A model generated the notes under the pieces. That model was not told the origin of the DNA and ran no database searches. It saw only the letters and a list, made by a program, of their open reading frames with translations. A stretch of DNA of 64,000 nucleotides. Origin: Anaerolineae bacterium (GTDB lineage Bacteria; Chloroflexota; Anaerolineae; Aggregatilineales; JAFGMM01). This document shows, piece after piece, positions 53,467 to 62,690 of this stretch. The translations under genes were made by a program, and so were the position numbers. The stretch covers positions 372,001 through 436,000 of the forward strand of contig JAOSJO010000012.1 in NCBI GenBank assembly GCA_027494055.1, in the 5' to 3' direction. Each line of letters starts with the position of its first letter. Positions within the stretch are counted from its first letter, which is position 1.

Positions 53467-54095
53467 ATGGACAGCGACAACCCCGCCGAGGCGACCACGC
53501 GACGTGACGACATCCTGGAAGCGGCGGCGCGGCTCTTCCGCAGCCAGGGCTATACCGCGACGAGCATGCGCCAGATCGCGCGCGCGGTCGGCTATAACAC
53601 GGTCGCGGGGCTTTACAACCACTTCGACAGCAAGGAGGCGATCTTCGCCGCCCTGCTCGACAGGCACGCCCCCTACAGCCAGGTCTTCGACGCGATGGAG
53701 AAGATCGACGGCGACGACGCCGAAACGTACCTGCGGAACCTGCTGCGTGCCACCGTGCCGATCATGATGGACCGGCTGGATTACCTCCAGTTGGTGCTGA
53801 TCGACCTCCAGGAGTTGGAAGGGCGGATGCTTGCTGCCCTTCTGCAGCGCATGTTTCCCCGCTTTATGCAGTACCTGGTCCACCTGATGCGCTTCCCGGA
53901 GTGCGCACGGACCTCCCGCCGGCGGCCATCATGCGCGCCATCGTCGCCGTCACCATCGGCTACCTGTTCACCGAGATGATTGCACGCACGAATGCGCTGG
54001 AGGGGTTGCCGTTCCCCATGGTGCTGGGCGAGAAATGGCTGGATAACCTGGTCTCGATCTTGATGCACGGACTCACCACGGGAGACACGCCATGA
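53467..54095 (+). CDS. TetR/AcrR-family repressor (one frameshift)
   Basis: About 209 residues. The start is the ATG at 53467 with GGAG upstream, 13 nt after the operator. The N-terminal HTH is RDDILEAAARLFRSQGYTAT then SMRQIARAVGYNTVAGLYNHF. The ligand domain continues as LPPAAIMRAIVAVTIGYLFT and ends LVSILMHGLTTGDTP after a frame change near 53900. It overlaps the ATPase gene as ATGA, so repressor and exporter are co-expressed. It probably represses the operon until a small molecule binds. Confidence 0.92.
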
Positions 54096-54865
54096 CGACC
54101 GCCCCGTCGCCCGCCCGTATGAGCGGCCAGCCGCGCCCGCTGCCCGCCAACCCAGACGGCGCGCCGGCCGTGGAAGTGCGCGACCTGCGCAAGCGGTTTG
54201 GCGCGGTCGAGGCGCTGCGCGGCCTCTCGCTGACCGTGCCCGTAGGCATCACCTACGGACTACTCGGCCCCAACGGTGCGGGCAAGACCACCCTCATCCG
54301 CGCGCTCATCGGCCTGATCGCACCTGACGCCGGCGAGGTCCGCGTGCTCGGCGTGCCGATGCCAGATAAGGCCATCCTGGCGCAGATCGGCTACATGACG
54401 CAGGCCGCCGCACTGTACGAGGACCTCTCGGTGCGCCAGAACGTCGCCTTCTTCGCGGCGATGGCCGGCATCCGCGACCCTGACGCCATTGACCGCAGCA
54501 TCTCCCTCGTGAGCCTCAGCGAGCGCGCGCGCAGCCCCGTGAACACGCTCAGCGGGGGCATGAAACAGCGCGCATCGCTGGCGTGCGCGCTGGCGCACCG
54601 CCCACGTTTGCTCCTGCTCGATGAGCCGACCGTCGGCATCGACCCGCAACTGCGCGTGCAGTTCTGGGGCCACTTCCGCCGGCTCAACGCGGAGGGCGTC
54701 ACCATTGTGGTCTCCAGCCATGTGATGGACGAGGCCGAACGCTGCGACCGGCTGGGCTTCATCCGCGACGGGCGCATTCTCTCAGAAGGCAGCGCCGACG
54801 AACTCCGCCAGCGCGCCAGCGCGCGAACGCTGGAGGAAGCCTTTCTGCACTTTGCCGAAAGCTGA
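54092..54865 (+). CDS. ABC-2 type exporter ATPase
   Basis: A 257-residue ATPase: Walker A GPNGAGKTT, Q-loop IGYMTQAAALYEDLSV, signature LSGGMKQR, Walker B LLLLDEPTVGID and H-loop SSHVMDE. The LSGGMKQR and DEPTVGID wording is typical of drug, lipid or polysaccharide ABC-2 exporters (DrrA/NodI-like). It is co-transcribed with the TetR gene and the permease. A xenobiotic export role is likely but not shown. The frame is intact. Confidence 0.93.
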   Translation: MTTAPSPARMSGQPRPLPANPDGAPAVEVRDLRKRFGAVEALRGLSLTVPVGITYGLLGPNGAGKTTLIRALIGLIAPDAGEVRVLGVPMPDKAILAQIGYMTQAAALYEDLSVRQNVAFFAAMAGIRDPDAIDRSISLVSLSERARSPVNTLSGGMKQRASLACALAHRPRLLLLDEPTVGIDPQLRVQFWGHFRRLNAEGVTIVVSSHVMDEAERCDRLGFIRDGRILSEGSADELRQRASARTLEEAFLHFAES

Positions 54866-54878
54866 CAGAGGATCGATG

Positions 54879-56042
54879 ATGGATCCGCGACGCACTCTTA
54901 CTATGGCTGGCCGCGTGATCGCCCAGATACTGCGCGACCGCCGCACCCTCGCCCTGATCCTGGTCGTGCCGCTGGTGGTGCTCACCATCGCCGGGCTGTT
55001 GATCCGCGTCTCCGGCGGCGACGCAGCATTCGGCGTGGTCAACCAGGATGAGGGCGCGACTGTGCTCATCACAGCCGTCAACATCGCCGACGCGATTGTG
55101 GATCGACTCGCGGCGGTGGAAGGGGTGACGGTGCGTGAGTTCGCCTCAGAAGCGGCGGCCTCCGAGGCGCTTGGTGCGGGCGTGGTTGACGCCTATGTCA
55201 CGTTCGGCCCAACCTTCTCCGCCGACGCGCGCGCCACGGGCCGCGTCACGCTCGACGTGGTCCTGGAAGGCTCCGACCCGATGACCAGCCTCCGCGCCGA
55301 GGCCGCGCTCACGCGCGCCAGCATCGAAGCCCTGGCGGGGATCGCGCGCCTCGGGTTCGGTGGCGGCGCGCTCTCGTCCTCGCCGAGGGCGAGCTACCGG
55401 TTCAGCTCAGCGCAACCTACCGGTACGGCGGCCCGGAGTTCGACACCCTGGATTACTTCGCGCCGGTGTTTATCGGGTTGTTCGTGTTCCTGTTCGTGTT
55501 CATCCTCACGAGCGTAGCCTTCCTGCGCGAGCGGGCGGCGGGCACGCTGGAGCGCCTGCAAGCGACGCCGGCCACGCGCTTTGAGATCGTGGTCGGATAC
55601 ATGTTGGGCTTCTCGGTGTTTGCGCTGGCGCAGTCGGTCATCATTCTGCTGTTCACCATACTGGCGCTCGGCGTGCACTACAGGGGGCAGCCTTTGGGTG
55701 GTCTTTGCGGTCGAGCTGCTGCTCACCCTCGTGTCGGTGAACATGGGCATCTTCCTCTCGACCTTCGCGCACAACGAATTTCAGGTGGTACAGTTCATCC
55801 CCCTCGTGGTGGTGACGCAAATCCTGCTCTCTGGGGCGCTATGGGCCATCGAGGATATGCCGGGCTGGCTCCAGCCGGCGGCGTGGCTCATGCCGCTCAC
55901 CTATGCAAACCGCGCGCTGCGCGACGTGATGATTAAGGGCTTCGGGCTGGGCGAGGTCTGGCCGTACCTGGCTGTGCTCGCGGCGTTCGCGGCGCTGATG
56001 GTCGCCCTCGGCGCGTCCACGGTCAGCCGCCAGCGCGCGTGA
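54879..56042 (+). CDS. ABC-2 type permease (two frameshifts)
   Basis: About 388 residues. The N-terminal helix is TLALILVVPLVVLTIAGLLI, followed by an outer domain of some 130 residues and five C-terminal helices (VFIGLFVFLFVFILTSVAFL; VVFAVELLLTLVSVNMGIFL; LIPLVVVTQILLSGALWAI region; VLAAFAALMVALG). FLRERAAGTLERLQATP is the coupling motif of the YhhJ/DrrB group. Frames change near 55372 and 55692. The ATG at 54879 is 6 nt after AGAGGA; another ATG lies one codon earlier. Confidence 0.88.
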
Positions 56043-56077
56043 GGGCGCTACGGCAGCCCGACGCGGCCCAGAATCAA

Positions 56078-56103
56078 ACCACCCGCCGGTGCAAGCGGGT
56101 GGT
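56078..56103 (-). terminator. Hairpin terminator after the mini sugar transferase
   Basis: ACCACCCGC (minus 56103-56095) pairs perfectly with GCGGGTGGT (minus 56086-56078) and is followed on the minus strand by TTGATTC. It may also close the plus-strand exporter operon, though without a T run there. Confidence 0.5.
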
Positions 56104-56131
56104 CAGGTCGTGAGGAGGAGGTCTGTGCTAC

Positions 56132-56350
56132 CTATGCGCGAAAGAGTTGCGGGAAGCTGTCGAGCTGCGCCTTCTGCAAGTAGCGGCCCAGCCGAGTTGT
56201 CTGTCCGTCGAGGGTGGTGGTGCGGAATTTGGGGCCGCCATCGTTGACCAGGATCGGCCCGTCAGAGTCCAGCTTGATCGCCACCATGCTGACGAGAGCC
56301 AGCGGCCACAGCAATGCCAGTTTCACGATGTCGCGGAGTATGTTGATCAT
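56132..56350 (-). CDS. 72-residue mini sugar-transferase-like protein
   Basis: The start is the ATG at 56350 with GGAAGGG upstream. The sequence condenses a WcaJ/PglC-type phosphoglycosyl transferase: a re-entrant helix (ILRDIVKLALLWPLALVSMV), IKLDSDGPIL, FRTTTLDGQTTRLGRYLQK and a final LDSFPQLF that matches the LDELPQL motif. The catalytic Asp-Glu pair and the KFRSM core are missing, as is the GPRP end. About 120 residues are absent compared with a full catalytic core. It may be a remnant, or a small regulatory membrane protein. The frame is intact and it has its own ribosome site. Confidence 0.6.
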   Translation of the reverse strand: MINILRDIVKLALLWPLALVSMVAIKLDSDGPILVNDGGPKFRTTTLDGQTTRLGRYLQKAQLDSFPQLFRA

Positions 56351-56458
56351 TGCTTTCCCTTCCAAAACAGCCACGTGGCATCTTCTGCTTACGCTCTTAT
56401 TAAACCGCGCCCTGGTAGACGCCCGGTCACTGTCAGGTAAACAATCTCATAGAGAGTC

Positions 56459-57457
56459 CTATACGTGGCGCTGCCGGCCTGCCCCGCCGGAGGGCGCGTC
56501 GCCGCTGAGGCCGTTGATCCGGTTGTAGATCGCGGCGTCGGGGGTGCGGGGCCGGGAACGAGTCGAGCGGCCCGGCGTGCGCCACCATCTCACGGTTGCG
56601 CACCAGGATGATCGCGCCAGCCGTCCCACCGCGCAGGGCATCGTGCGCGCAGTCGGCCATCTGCGCGGCCAGGACCCGGTCCTGGTGGGACGGCTTCGCG
56701 CCCCGTTGGGCGTGGCCCAGCCGCGTATCGCGCACCCGAGATCTGCGTCTGCTCAGCAATTGTTTGCGCCAGCGTGCGGCTCTCCGGCACGCCCTCCGAC
56801 AGCACGAGCAGGGCGTACCCCTCCCGCGCGACGGCGTCCGCGAGCCGCCGGTTCAGCCAAGCCTGATCGAAGGCGTACTCCGGGATCAGGACCGCGTGCG
56901 CCCCCGCGCCCAGCGCGATCTGCAGCGCCAGGAAGCCCGTATCGCCGCCGAGCGTCTCGACCATGAAGCTGCGCCCCGGCAGCGCGTGCGCGGTCGCCAG
57001 GATGCCGTCGAGCGCCTGGTACGCGAAGTTGCAGGCCGAGTCGAAGCCGAGGGTCTGCTCCGTGCCGGGCACGTTGTTGTCGATGGTGGTCGGTATCCCG
57101 ACGTAGGGGACGCCCACCTCGCGCAAAATGGGCGGGAGGTGGCGCAGCGAGCCGTCGCCGCCGAACAGGAGCAGGTTATCGACGCCGTGCGCCGCAAGCT
57201 GGGCGCGCAGCCGCGCCCGCGCGTCAGGGGCATGCAGCACCGGGTCGCGGCTGAGGGGAGGTATGACCCCGGACTCGCCGCCAACGGATTGAGCAGCGCC
57301 GGCTTCAGCGATACGAGGTTGTCCGCCAGCAGCCCGGCAAAGCCGCCCACCGCGCCAAGCGCCTCGTCACCACGAGCGCCGGCGAGCGCCACGTAACGCG
57401 CCATAAGCGCGTTGACGCCGGGCGCTTCGCCCCGCTGAGGACCACACACGTGCGCAA
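56459..57457 (-). CDS. pfkA: 6-phosphofructokinase (about four frameshifts)
   Basis: About 333 residues after repair, normal for PfkA. The start is TTG at 57457 with AGGAGGG 8 nt upstream. The N-terminus reads CVVLSGG-EAPGVNALMARYV once a GGGG run near 57435 is made GGGGG. Active-site parts are LLLFGGDGSLRHLPPI, GIPTTIDNNVPGTEQTLGFD and SFMVETLGGDTGFLAL; TRLGHAQRGAKPSHQDRVLA follows. Frames also change near 57275, 56735 and 56545; the last part ends AIYNRINGLSGDAPSGG. GGDGS fits ATP use; TIDNN instead of TIDND, and Thr where ATP enzymes have Gly before TID, are unusual. Confidence 0.88.
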
Positions 57458-58033
57458 CGCAGTTCCCTCCTGGCTACCGGCGACGCCTCACGACACCCGG
57501 CGCAACCGCTCACGGAACATCCTCCCAGGCCGGCTAACGCCGGCGCGACCGCAAGAGGCCGCCTGATGATACCCGATGTGAGACAGCCGGGGAACGCAAC
57601 CGGGGGAACGGCCCACCTTCGCGGCTGCCCCGGCTCGGGCCTCGCTGCATGACAAAGTCGGGGCAGTGCAGATCAGAAACCATGAAGTCACGAAGGCGCG
57701 AAACATGCGCCCAACCACCCTTTCGTGCCGCCTCGTTACAGATCTTTGGTGCGCGCATCGCCATTTCTGAGCCTTATCATGCCATCTGGCCTCTGTCAGC
57801 AGTTGACGGCACGACAAGAACAGGCATAATAAAAGATAATCTCGTTGGCCTGCCTTCATGCATCATGCTATTATAAAGCAGGTTCAACACGAGACTCAGG
57901 CCCGCTCTGGTTCCAGAAAGGCCACTTCCGTTGACTCAGCCCCAACGGGACAGAGGCCGCGCCCGCCCCACTAAAAGCTGCGTTCTGTGCGCAGAACAAC
58001 CGTCCGTATATTTCACCTGGCTCAAAGAAGTCC
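57458..58033. other. Long intergenic region
   Basis: Part of a gap of about 900 nt before the sugar ABC operon. No ORF with family-like sequence is found. An inverted repeat GTTCTG-TGCG-CAGAAC lies at 57982-57997. A TTATAA-type AT-rich tract lies at about 57820-57880. Confidence 0.35.
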
Positions 58034-58047
58034 TGACCACCTGGTCA
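58034..58047. promoter_or_regulatory. Candidate operator of the ugp-like operon
   Basis: Perfect palindrome TGACCA-CC-TGGTCA, about 40 nt upstream of the -35. The shape and position fit a GntR- or similar dimeric regulator. No such regulator is in the window. Confidence 0.5.
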
Positions 58048-58085
58048 AGTGTGTGACAATGCGTGTTGTGTCATGACCGACGGGT

Positions 58086-58114
58086 TTAGCTAAGCGCGAC
58101 GCACAATCTATAAT
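58086..58114 (+). promoter_or_regulatory. Promoter of the ugp-like operon
   Basis: TTAGCT (58086-58091), a 17-nt spacer and a perfect TATAAT (58109-58114). The leader to the ATG at 58364 would be about 240 nt; I see no clear riboswitch in it. Confidence 0.6.
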
Positions 58115-58363
58115 GTCTGGGGAGGCTGTCCGACCCGCCCGCCCCCCAATGTGCCGGAGGTGGCTATTAATGTTCTCTCACACTGAACCCAAACGGCTAC
58201 CGGCTCGCGCCGATTGGCCCGGCCCGATTGGCGCCCCGTCGCATTGGCGTCGTCGCGCTGGCCGTCTGGCGCTCCGCGACATTTGCGCTGAGGACAGGCG
58301 CGCACGCCCGACACAGGTCCGACAAAGAACGAAGGCTTTGTTGCCGACTGAAGGAGCAGCGGA

Positions 58364-59294
58364 ATGAACGCGACCGCATCATCGGTGTTCAGCCGGGTGA
58401 AGGCGCGGGTCAGCCAGGTTTCGCCGCGACGCCGCCGCGACTACCTCACGTTCCTGGCTTTCATCGCGCCGAACTTCATCCTGTTTGGCGTCTTCACGTT
58501 CTGGCCCTTTGTCTACAGCTTCGTGCTGAGCCTGACAAAGTGGAACATGATCGGGACGGCCCGGTTCATACAACTTCAGAACTACGAACAGATGTTTAAC
58601 GATCCCGTCTACTGGCAGGTCCTCAGAAACACCGTGTTCCTCGCCATCGGCGTGGTCGTCGTCAAGCTCGTCCTTGCCCTGGCGCTGGCCGTGCTCCTCA
58701 ACCAGCGCCTGGTCGGCAGAACTCTCTATCGCGGCATCATCTTCTCACCCCACATTCACGACCAGCGTTGCCGTGGCAATGGTCTGGACCTGGATTTTCG
58801 AGCCGTTTTATGGGCTGCTGCGCGTTCCCCTGTCATGGTTTGGGCTACCCTCACCGAATTGGCTCAGCGACGTGAACTGGGCGCTGCCGGCGATCATCAT
58901 CGTCTCGATCTGGAGCGGGCTGGGCTACGACATGGTCATCTTCCTGGCCGGCCTTCAGGGAGTCCCCAGGGAGTTCCACGAGGCGGCCTACGTCGATGGC
59001 GCGTCGGGCTGGAAGGCGTTCCGGCACATCACCCTGCCGCTCCTGTCGCCCACGACGTTCTTCCTCACCATCACTTCCGTCATCACCGCCTTCAAGACGT
59101 TCGACATCGTTTCGGTGATGACCGGCGGCGGCCCCTTGAACAGCTCGAATGTCTATATCCACTACGTCTACCAGAATGCGTTTAGATGGTTCAGGATGGG
59201 GTACGCTTCGGCGCTGGCTGTCGTGTTCTTTATCATCATTCTTATCATTACGATCATCCAGTTCCGCATCTCTCGTCGCTGGGTATACTACTAG
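58364..59294 (+). CDS. Sugar/glycerol-3-phosphate ABC permease 1, UgpA/MalF-like (one frameshift)
   Basis: About 310 residues with six helices. The start is the ATG at 58364 with AAGGAG upstream. The first helix is FLAFIAPNFILFGVFTFWPF; the EAA coupling loop is EFHEAAYVDGASGWKAFRHI, followed by LPLLSPTTFF. The frame changes near 58755, joining GIIFSPH to TFTTSVAVAMVW. It pairs with the permease at 59314; the two form the channel, the ATPase is not in this operon. Confidence 0.92.
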
Positions 59295-59313
59295 GCAGGG
59301 GAGGAGATGACTC

Positions 59314-60198
59314 ATGGCACAAGCCAACACGATTAAGAACATCGCCATAGCATCGCCAGGGACGGGCGTCCCCATTCGCGACCGGGTCCGTTCTGGCGTC
59401 ACCCATGCGATCCTCATCCTCACCTCACTTGCCATAGGTATGCCCTTCATCTGGATGGTTACCACGGCTTTGAAGTCCCGGACCGAGGTCTACAAGTTCC
59501 CGCCGGTCTGGATCCCTCAGACGTTGGAGTGGCAAAACTTCGTCACCGCCTGGGAAGCGGCCCCGTTTGCCCAGTTCTACGTCAACAGCATCATCACAAC
59601 GGTGCTTGGCGTCGTGCTGGAAGTGATAATCGCGCTGCTCTCGGCCTACGCCTTCGCGCGGATAGAGTTCCCCAAGCGCGACCTGATCTTCATGGTGGTG
59701 CTGGCCGGCATGATGATACCGGGCGAGCTTACACTCATCCCCAACTACGTCACGCTCTCCCGCCTGGGATGGATCAACACCTACCAGGGCATCGTCATAC
59801 CGCACGTCTCCAGCGTATTCGGCGCGTTCCTGCTCCGGCAGGCGATTCTGGGCATGGAAAAGGAGATTTTCGAGGCCGCAGAGGTCGATGGCGCGGGCCA
59901 CCTGCGCATGTTGTTCATGATCGCGTTTCCGATGGCGCGGCCTGTGGTGGCGACCCTGACCCTCTTCCTCTTCATCGCGAAGTGGAATGCGTACCTGTGG
60001 CCGCTCATCGTGACGAACTCGGAGAACATGCGCACCCTGCCCGTCGGCCTGGCGATGGTGCGCGAAGCCGAGTACCAGATCGGCCCGGAGCATCTGATGG
60101 CCGCTTCGTTGTTTGTCCTGCTGCCTGTGCTGATTGTCTTCGTGCTCGCGCAGAAGCAGCTCATCGAAGGCATCGCTTCCGGTGCCGTCAAAGGATAA
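59314..60198 (+). CDS. Sugar/glycerol-3-phosphate ABC permease 2, UgpE/MalG-like
   Basis: A 294-residue permease with six helices. GGAGGAG precedes the ATG. The EAA loop is EIFEAAEVDGAGHLRMLFMI, followed by AFPMARPVVATLTLF. The N-terminal cytoplasmic tail is about 25 residues. It starts 19 nt after the first permease gene. The frame is intact. Confidence 0.94.
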   Translation: MAQANTIKNIAIASPGTGVPIRDRVRSGVTHAILILTSLAIGMPFIWMVTTALKSRTEVYKFPPVWIPQTLEWQNFVTAWEAAPFAQFYVNSIITTVLGVVLEVIIALLSAYAFARIEFPKRDLIFMVVLAGMMIPGELTLIPNYVTLSRLGWINTYQGIVIPHVSSVFGAFLLRQAILGMEKEIFEAAEVDGAGHLRMLFMIAFPMARPVVATLTLFLFIAKWNAYLWPLIVTNSENMRTLPVGLAMVREAEYQIGPEHLMAASLFVLLPVLIVFVLAQKQLIEGIASGAVKG

Positions 60199-60296
60199 CA
60201 ACCGACTTTGGGAGAAAGGAGCGTGGTATCGAGGCTGACAGCACGACTCTGTAGCAGCATTCTCGAATTGAGTGGACCCTTTAAGGAGGACCCAGA

Positions 60297-61578
60297 ATGA
60301 AGCTCCGCGCACTTTCCGTTATGCTTGTACTTGCCCTGCTGGTGCCGGCCTTCAGCATCGGCAGCGCGCAAGAAGAACCCATCACCGTCGTGTACTGGCG
60401 CGCCCTGACCGGCGTCGCCGGCGATGTGCAGGACGAGCTTGCGCAGCAGTTCAACGAGTCGCAAGACGAAGTCTTCGTGGATGTCCAGTTCCAGGGCGCG
60501 TATGCCGAGGTCTTGCAGAAGCTTCAGGCCGCGCTCATCGCGGGCGATGTGCCCGACCTGGTGCTGCTGGACTCGCCGTTTGTCGCCCTGTTCGCCAAAG
60601 ACGGCGTGCTGGTGCCGCTGGATGACTTCGCCGCCGACCCTGACACGGGGCTGGACATGAGCAGCTTCTTCCAGGGGCTGGTCATGGATGGCTACTACGA
60701 CGGCACGCTCTACGCCCTGCCGATGATGCGCAGCACCCCGCTGCTCTACTACAACGCCGACATGTTCGCCGAGGCCGGGCTGCCCGACCGCGTCCCGGAG
60801 ACCTGGGATGAGTTCAAGGAATTCTCCGACGCGCTCACCATCATCGGCGATGATGGCGTCCCGGTGCAGCAGGGCGTCTCGTTCACGATGACCCAGACCA
60901 CCGCGCACTGGTACCTCCAGGCGGCCATCTACGCTTATGGCGGCGAGGTCTCGGATGAGGAGTTCAACATCCTGCTCGACAGCCCGGAGGCAATCGCCGC
61001 GGCGAAGCTCTGGCAGGACATGGTCTTCGAGTTCAACACCGGCAAGGCAGGCCTTGACGAGGGCGGCTCGCACGCGGACTTCCTGAACCACCGCGTGGGA
61101 ATGGTGTTCGGGTCGACCGGCAGCATGGGCAGCCTCCCTGGAGAACGCCGACTTCACGCTCGGCGCGGGTATGATCCCGGCGCAGGAACGCCGGATGGTG
61201 CCTGTCGGCGGCTCGGTCATCGCGATGACCAGCACCGACGAAGCCCGGCAGGCCGCCGCCTGGGAGTTCATGAAGTTCGTGGTCAGCCCGGAGAGCAACG
61301 CCCGGATCGTGCAGGCGACAGGCTACCTGCCGACCAGCGAGGCTGCGCTCGAAACCGAGACGCTGCAGGCGTACTTCGAGGAGTTCCCTGAGCGCGCGAT
61401 TGCCCTGGAGCAACTCCAGTATGCGCGCCCGCAGGCAAGCGTCATCTCGCTCGCGATGGGCACTGAGATTCTGCGCCAGGCGGTCGAGAAGCTGCTGGTG
61501 GCGAACGTGCCCTCCGAAGAGGTGATGGCCGAGGCGAAAGAGGCGCTCATCACCGAATACGAGGAAAACTTCAGGTAG
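60297..61578 (+). CDS. ABC extracellular solute-binding protein, UgpB-like (one frameshift)
   Basis: About 427 residues. The signal peptide is LSVMLVLALLVPAFSIGSAQ, without a lipobox Cys. The family 1 binding-protein fold is shown by ITVVYWRALTGVAGDVQDEL, LYALPMMRSTPLLYYNADMF and WEFMKFVVSPESNARIVQAT; GYLPTSEAAL and FPERAIALEQL are UgpB-like. The frame changes near 61138, joining GSTGSMGSL to LENADFTLGAG. AAGGAGG precedes the ATG. Glycerol-3-phosphate or a glycerophosphodiester is the likely ligand because a diesterase follows, but a sugar cannot be excluded. Confidence 0.9.
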
Positions 61579-61629
61579 TGCCCTTTACCCTGTCTGCACC
61601 CGGTTAGCGACCCGGTCCGGACACACATC

Positions 61630-61653
61630 AGGGTGGCCCTGTGGGGCCACCCT
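61630..61653 (+). terminator. Intercistronic hairpin between ugpB- and ugpQ-like genes
   Basis: AGGGTGGCCC (61630-61639) pairs perfectly with GGGCCACCCT (61644-61653) around TGTG. No U-tract follows, so it is more likely an RNA-stability element protecting the abundant binding-protein mRNA than a true terminator. Confidence 0.55.
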
Positions 61654-61694
61654 GAGCTTCGTTCCCGGACCGGTTGGGAGGATTGGTGCCACCG

Positions 61695-62621
61695 ATGATG
61701 AAGCAGCCCATACGACTCGTTATCGTGCTTGGCGTGACGCTGTTGACCGCCTGTTCGTTGATCTGGCCGGCGAGGGAAAGCGAGGAGGCGACTTCAATGT
61801 CCGAGACAAGGCCGCTGGTCATTGTGCATCGCGGCGCGCGCAGCCTGGCCCCTGAGAACACCCTGGCGGCGGCGCGCAAGGCCTACGATATGGGCGCCGA
61901 TCTGTGGGAACTCGATGTCGCCGTCACCGCCGACAGGGAACTGGTGCTGATGCACGACGACACCCTCAACCGCACCTGCAACGCCGAGGAGGTGTTCCCC
62001 GACCGCGCGCCCTGGCAGGTGTGGGACTTCACCCTCGAAGAGATACAGTCGCTCGATTGCGGTTCGTGGTTCAATGCGAGCGACCCGTTCGGGCAGATTG
62101 GGGCCGGCAACGTCTCAGAGGCGGACCAGCAGGCCTATGTGGGCGAACCTGCGCCGACCCTCCGCGCAGCTTTGGCGTTCACGCACGACAACAACTGGCG
62201 CGTAAACGTGGAGCTGAAGGCGCAGCCCAACCCCGAACTGGACGCCGTCATCGTCGCGCAGACGGTCGCATTGATTGAAGAACTGGGGATGGACGATGGC
62301 GTGCAGGTCGTCATCTCTTCATTCAACCATGACTATCTACAAGCAGTCCGCGCACAGAATGCGAACATTCCCACGCAGGCGATCACCAGCCAACTGATCC
62401 GCGACCTGCCGGACTATCTGGCGGCACTCGGCGCGGAGGCCTGCAACCCGAAGTTGAACACGTGGAGCTATGCGCGGATGCGCGAATTGCAGGCGGAGGG
62501 CGTCCGATTCAACGTGTGGACGGTGAACGACGAACTCGCCATGCGCGCCCTCATCAATACCGGCGTTCACGGCATTATCACGGACTATCCCCAAACCCTG
62601 CTCGCCTTGCTGGACGAGTGA
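61695..62621 (+). CDS. Glycerophosphodiester phosphodiesterase lipoprotein, UgpQ/GlpQ-like
   Basis: A 308-residue lipoprotein. The lipobox is VLGVTLLTACS; the start is one of two adjacent ATGs at 61695 or 61698, just before this signal. Catalytic residues lie in IVHRGARSLAPENTLAAAR, LWELDVAVTADRE and VLMHDDTLNRTC; the later Glu/Lys pair is in RVNVELKAQPN. An insertion around residues 110-150 lengthens it relative to cytoplasmic UgpQ. Being outside the membrane, it could make glycerol-3-phosphate for the transporter encoded just upstream. The frame is intact. Confidence 0.92.
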   Translation: MMKQPIRLVIVLGVTLLTACSLIWPARESEEATSMSETRPLVIVHRGARSLAPENTLAAARKAYDMGADLWELDVAVTADRELVLMHDDTLNRTCNAEEVFPDRAPWQVWDFTLEEIQSLDCGSWFNASDPFGQIGAGNVSEADQQAYVGEPAPTLRAALAFTHDNNWRVNVELKAQPNPELDAVIVAQTVALIEELGMDDGVQVVISSFNHDYLQAVRAQNANIPTQAITSQLIRDLPDYLAALGAEACNPKLNTWSYARMRELQAEGVRFNVWTVNDELAMRALINTGVHGIITDYPQTLLALLDE

Positions 62622-62690
62622 TCTGACACACGGCGGCTGAACCGGGAAGAATTGAACCGCCGATAACGCGAACCATCAGGTGAATGTGAC

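Noticed and set aside
57488..57859. 123-codon minus-strand ORF in the long intergenic region
   Set aside because: No ribosome site, odd composition and no family-like motif; probably noncoding.
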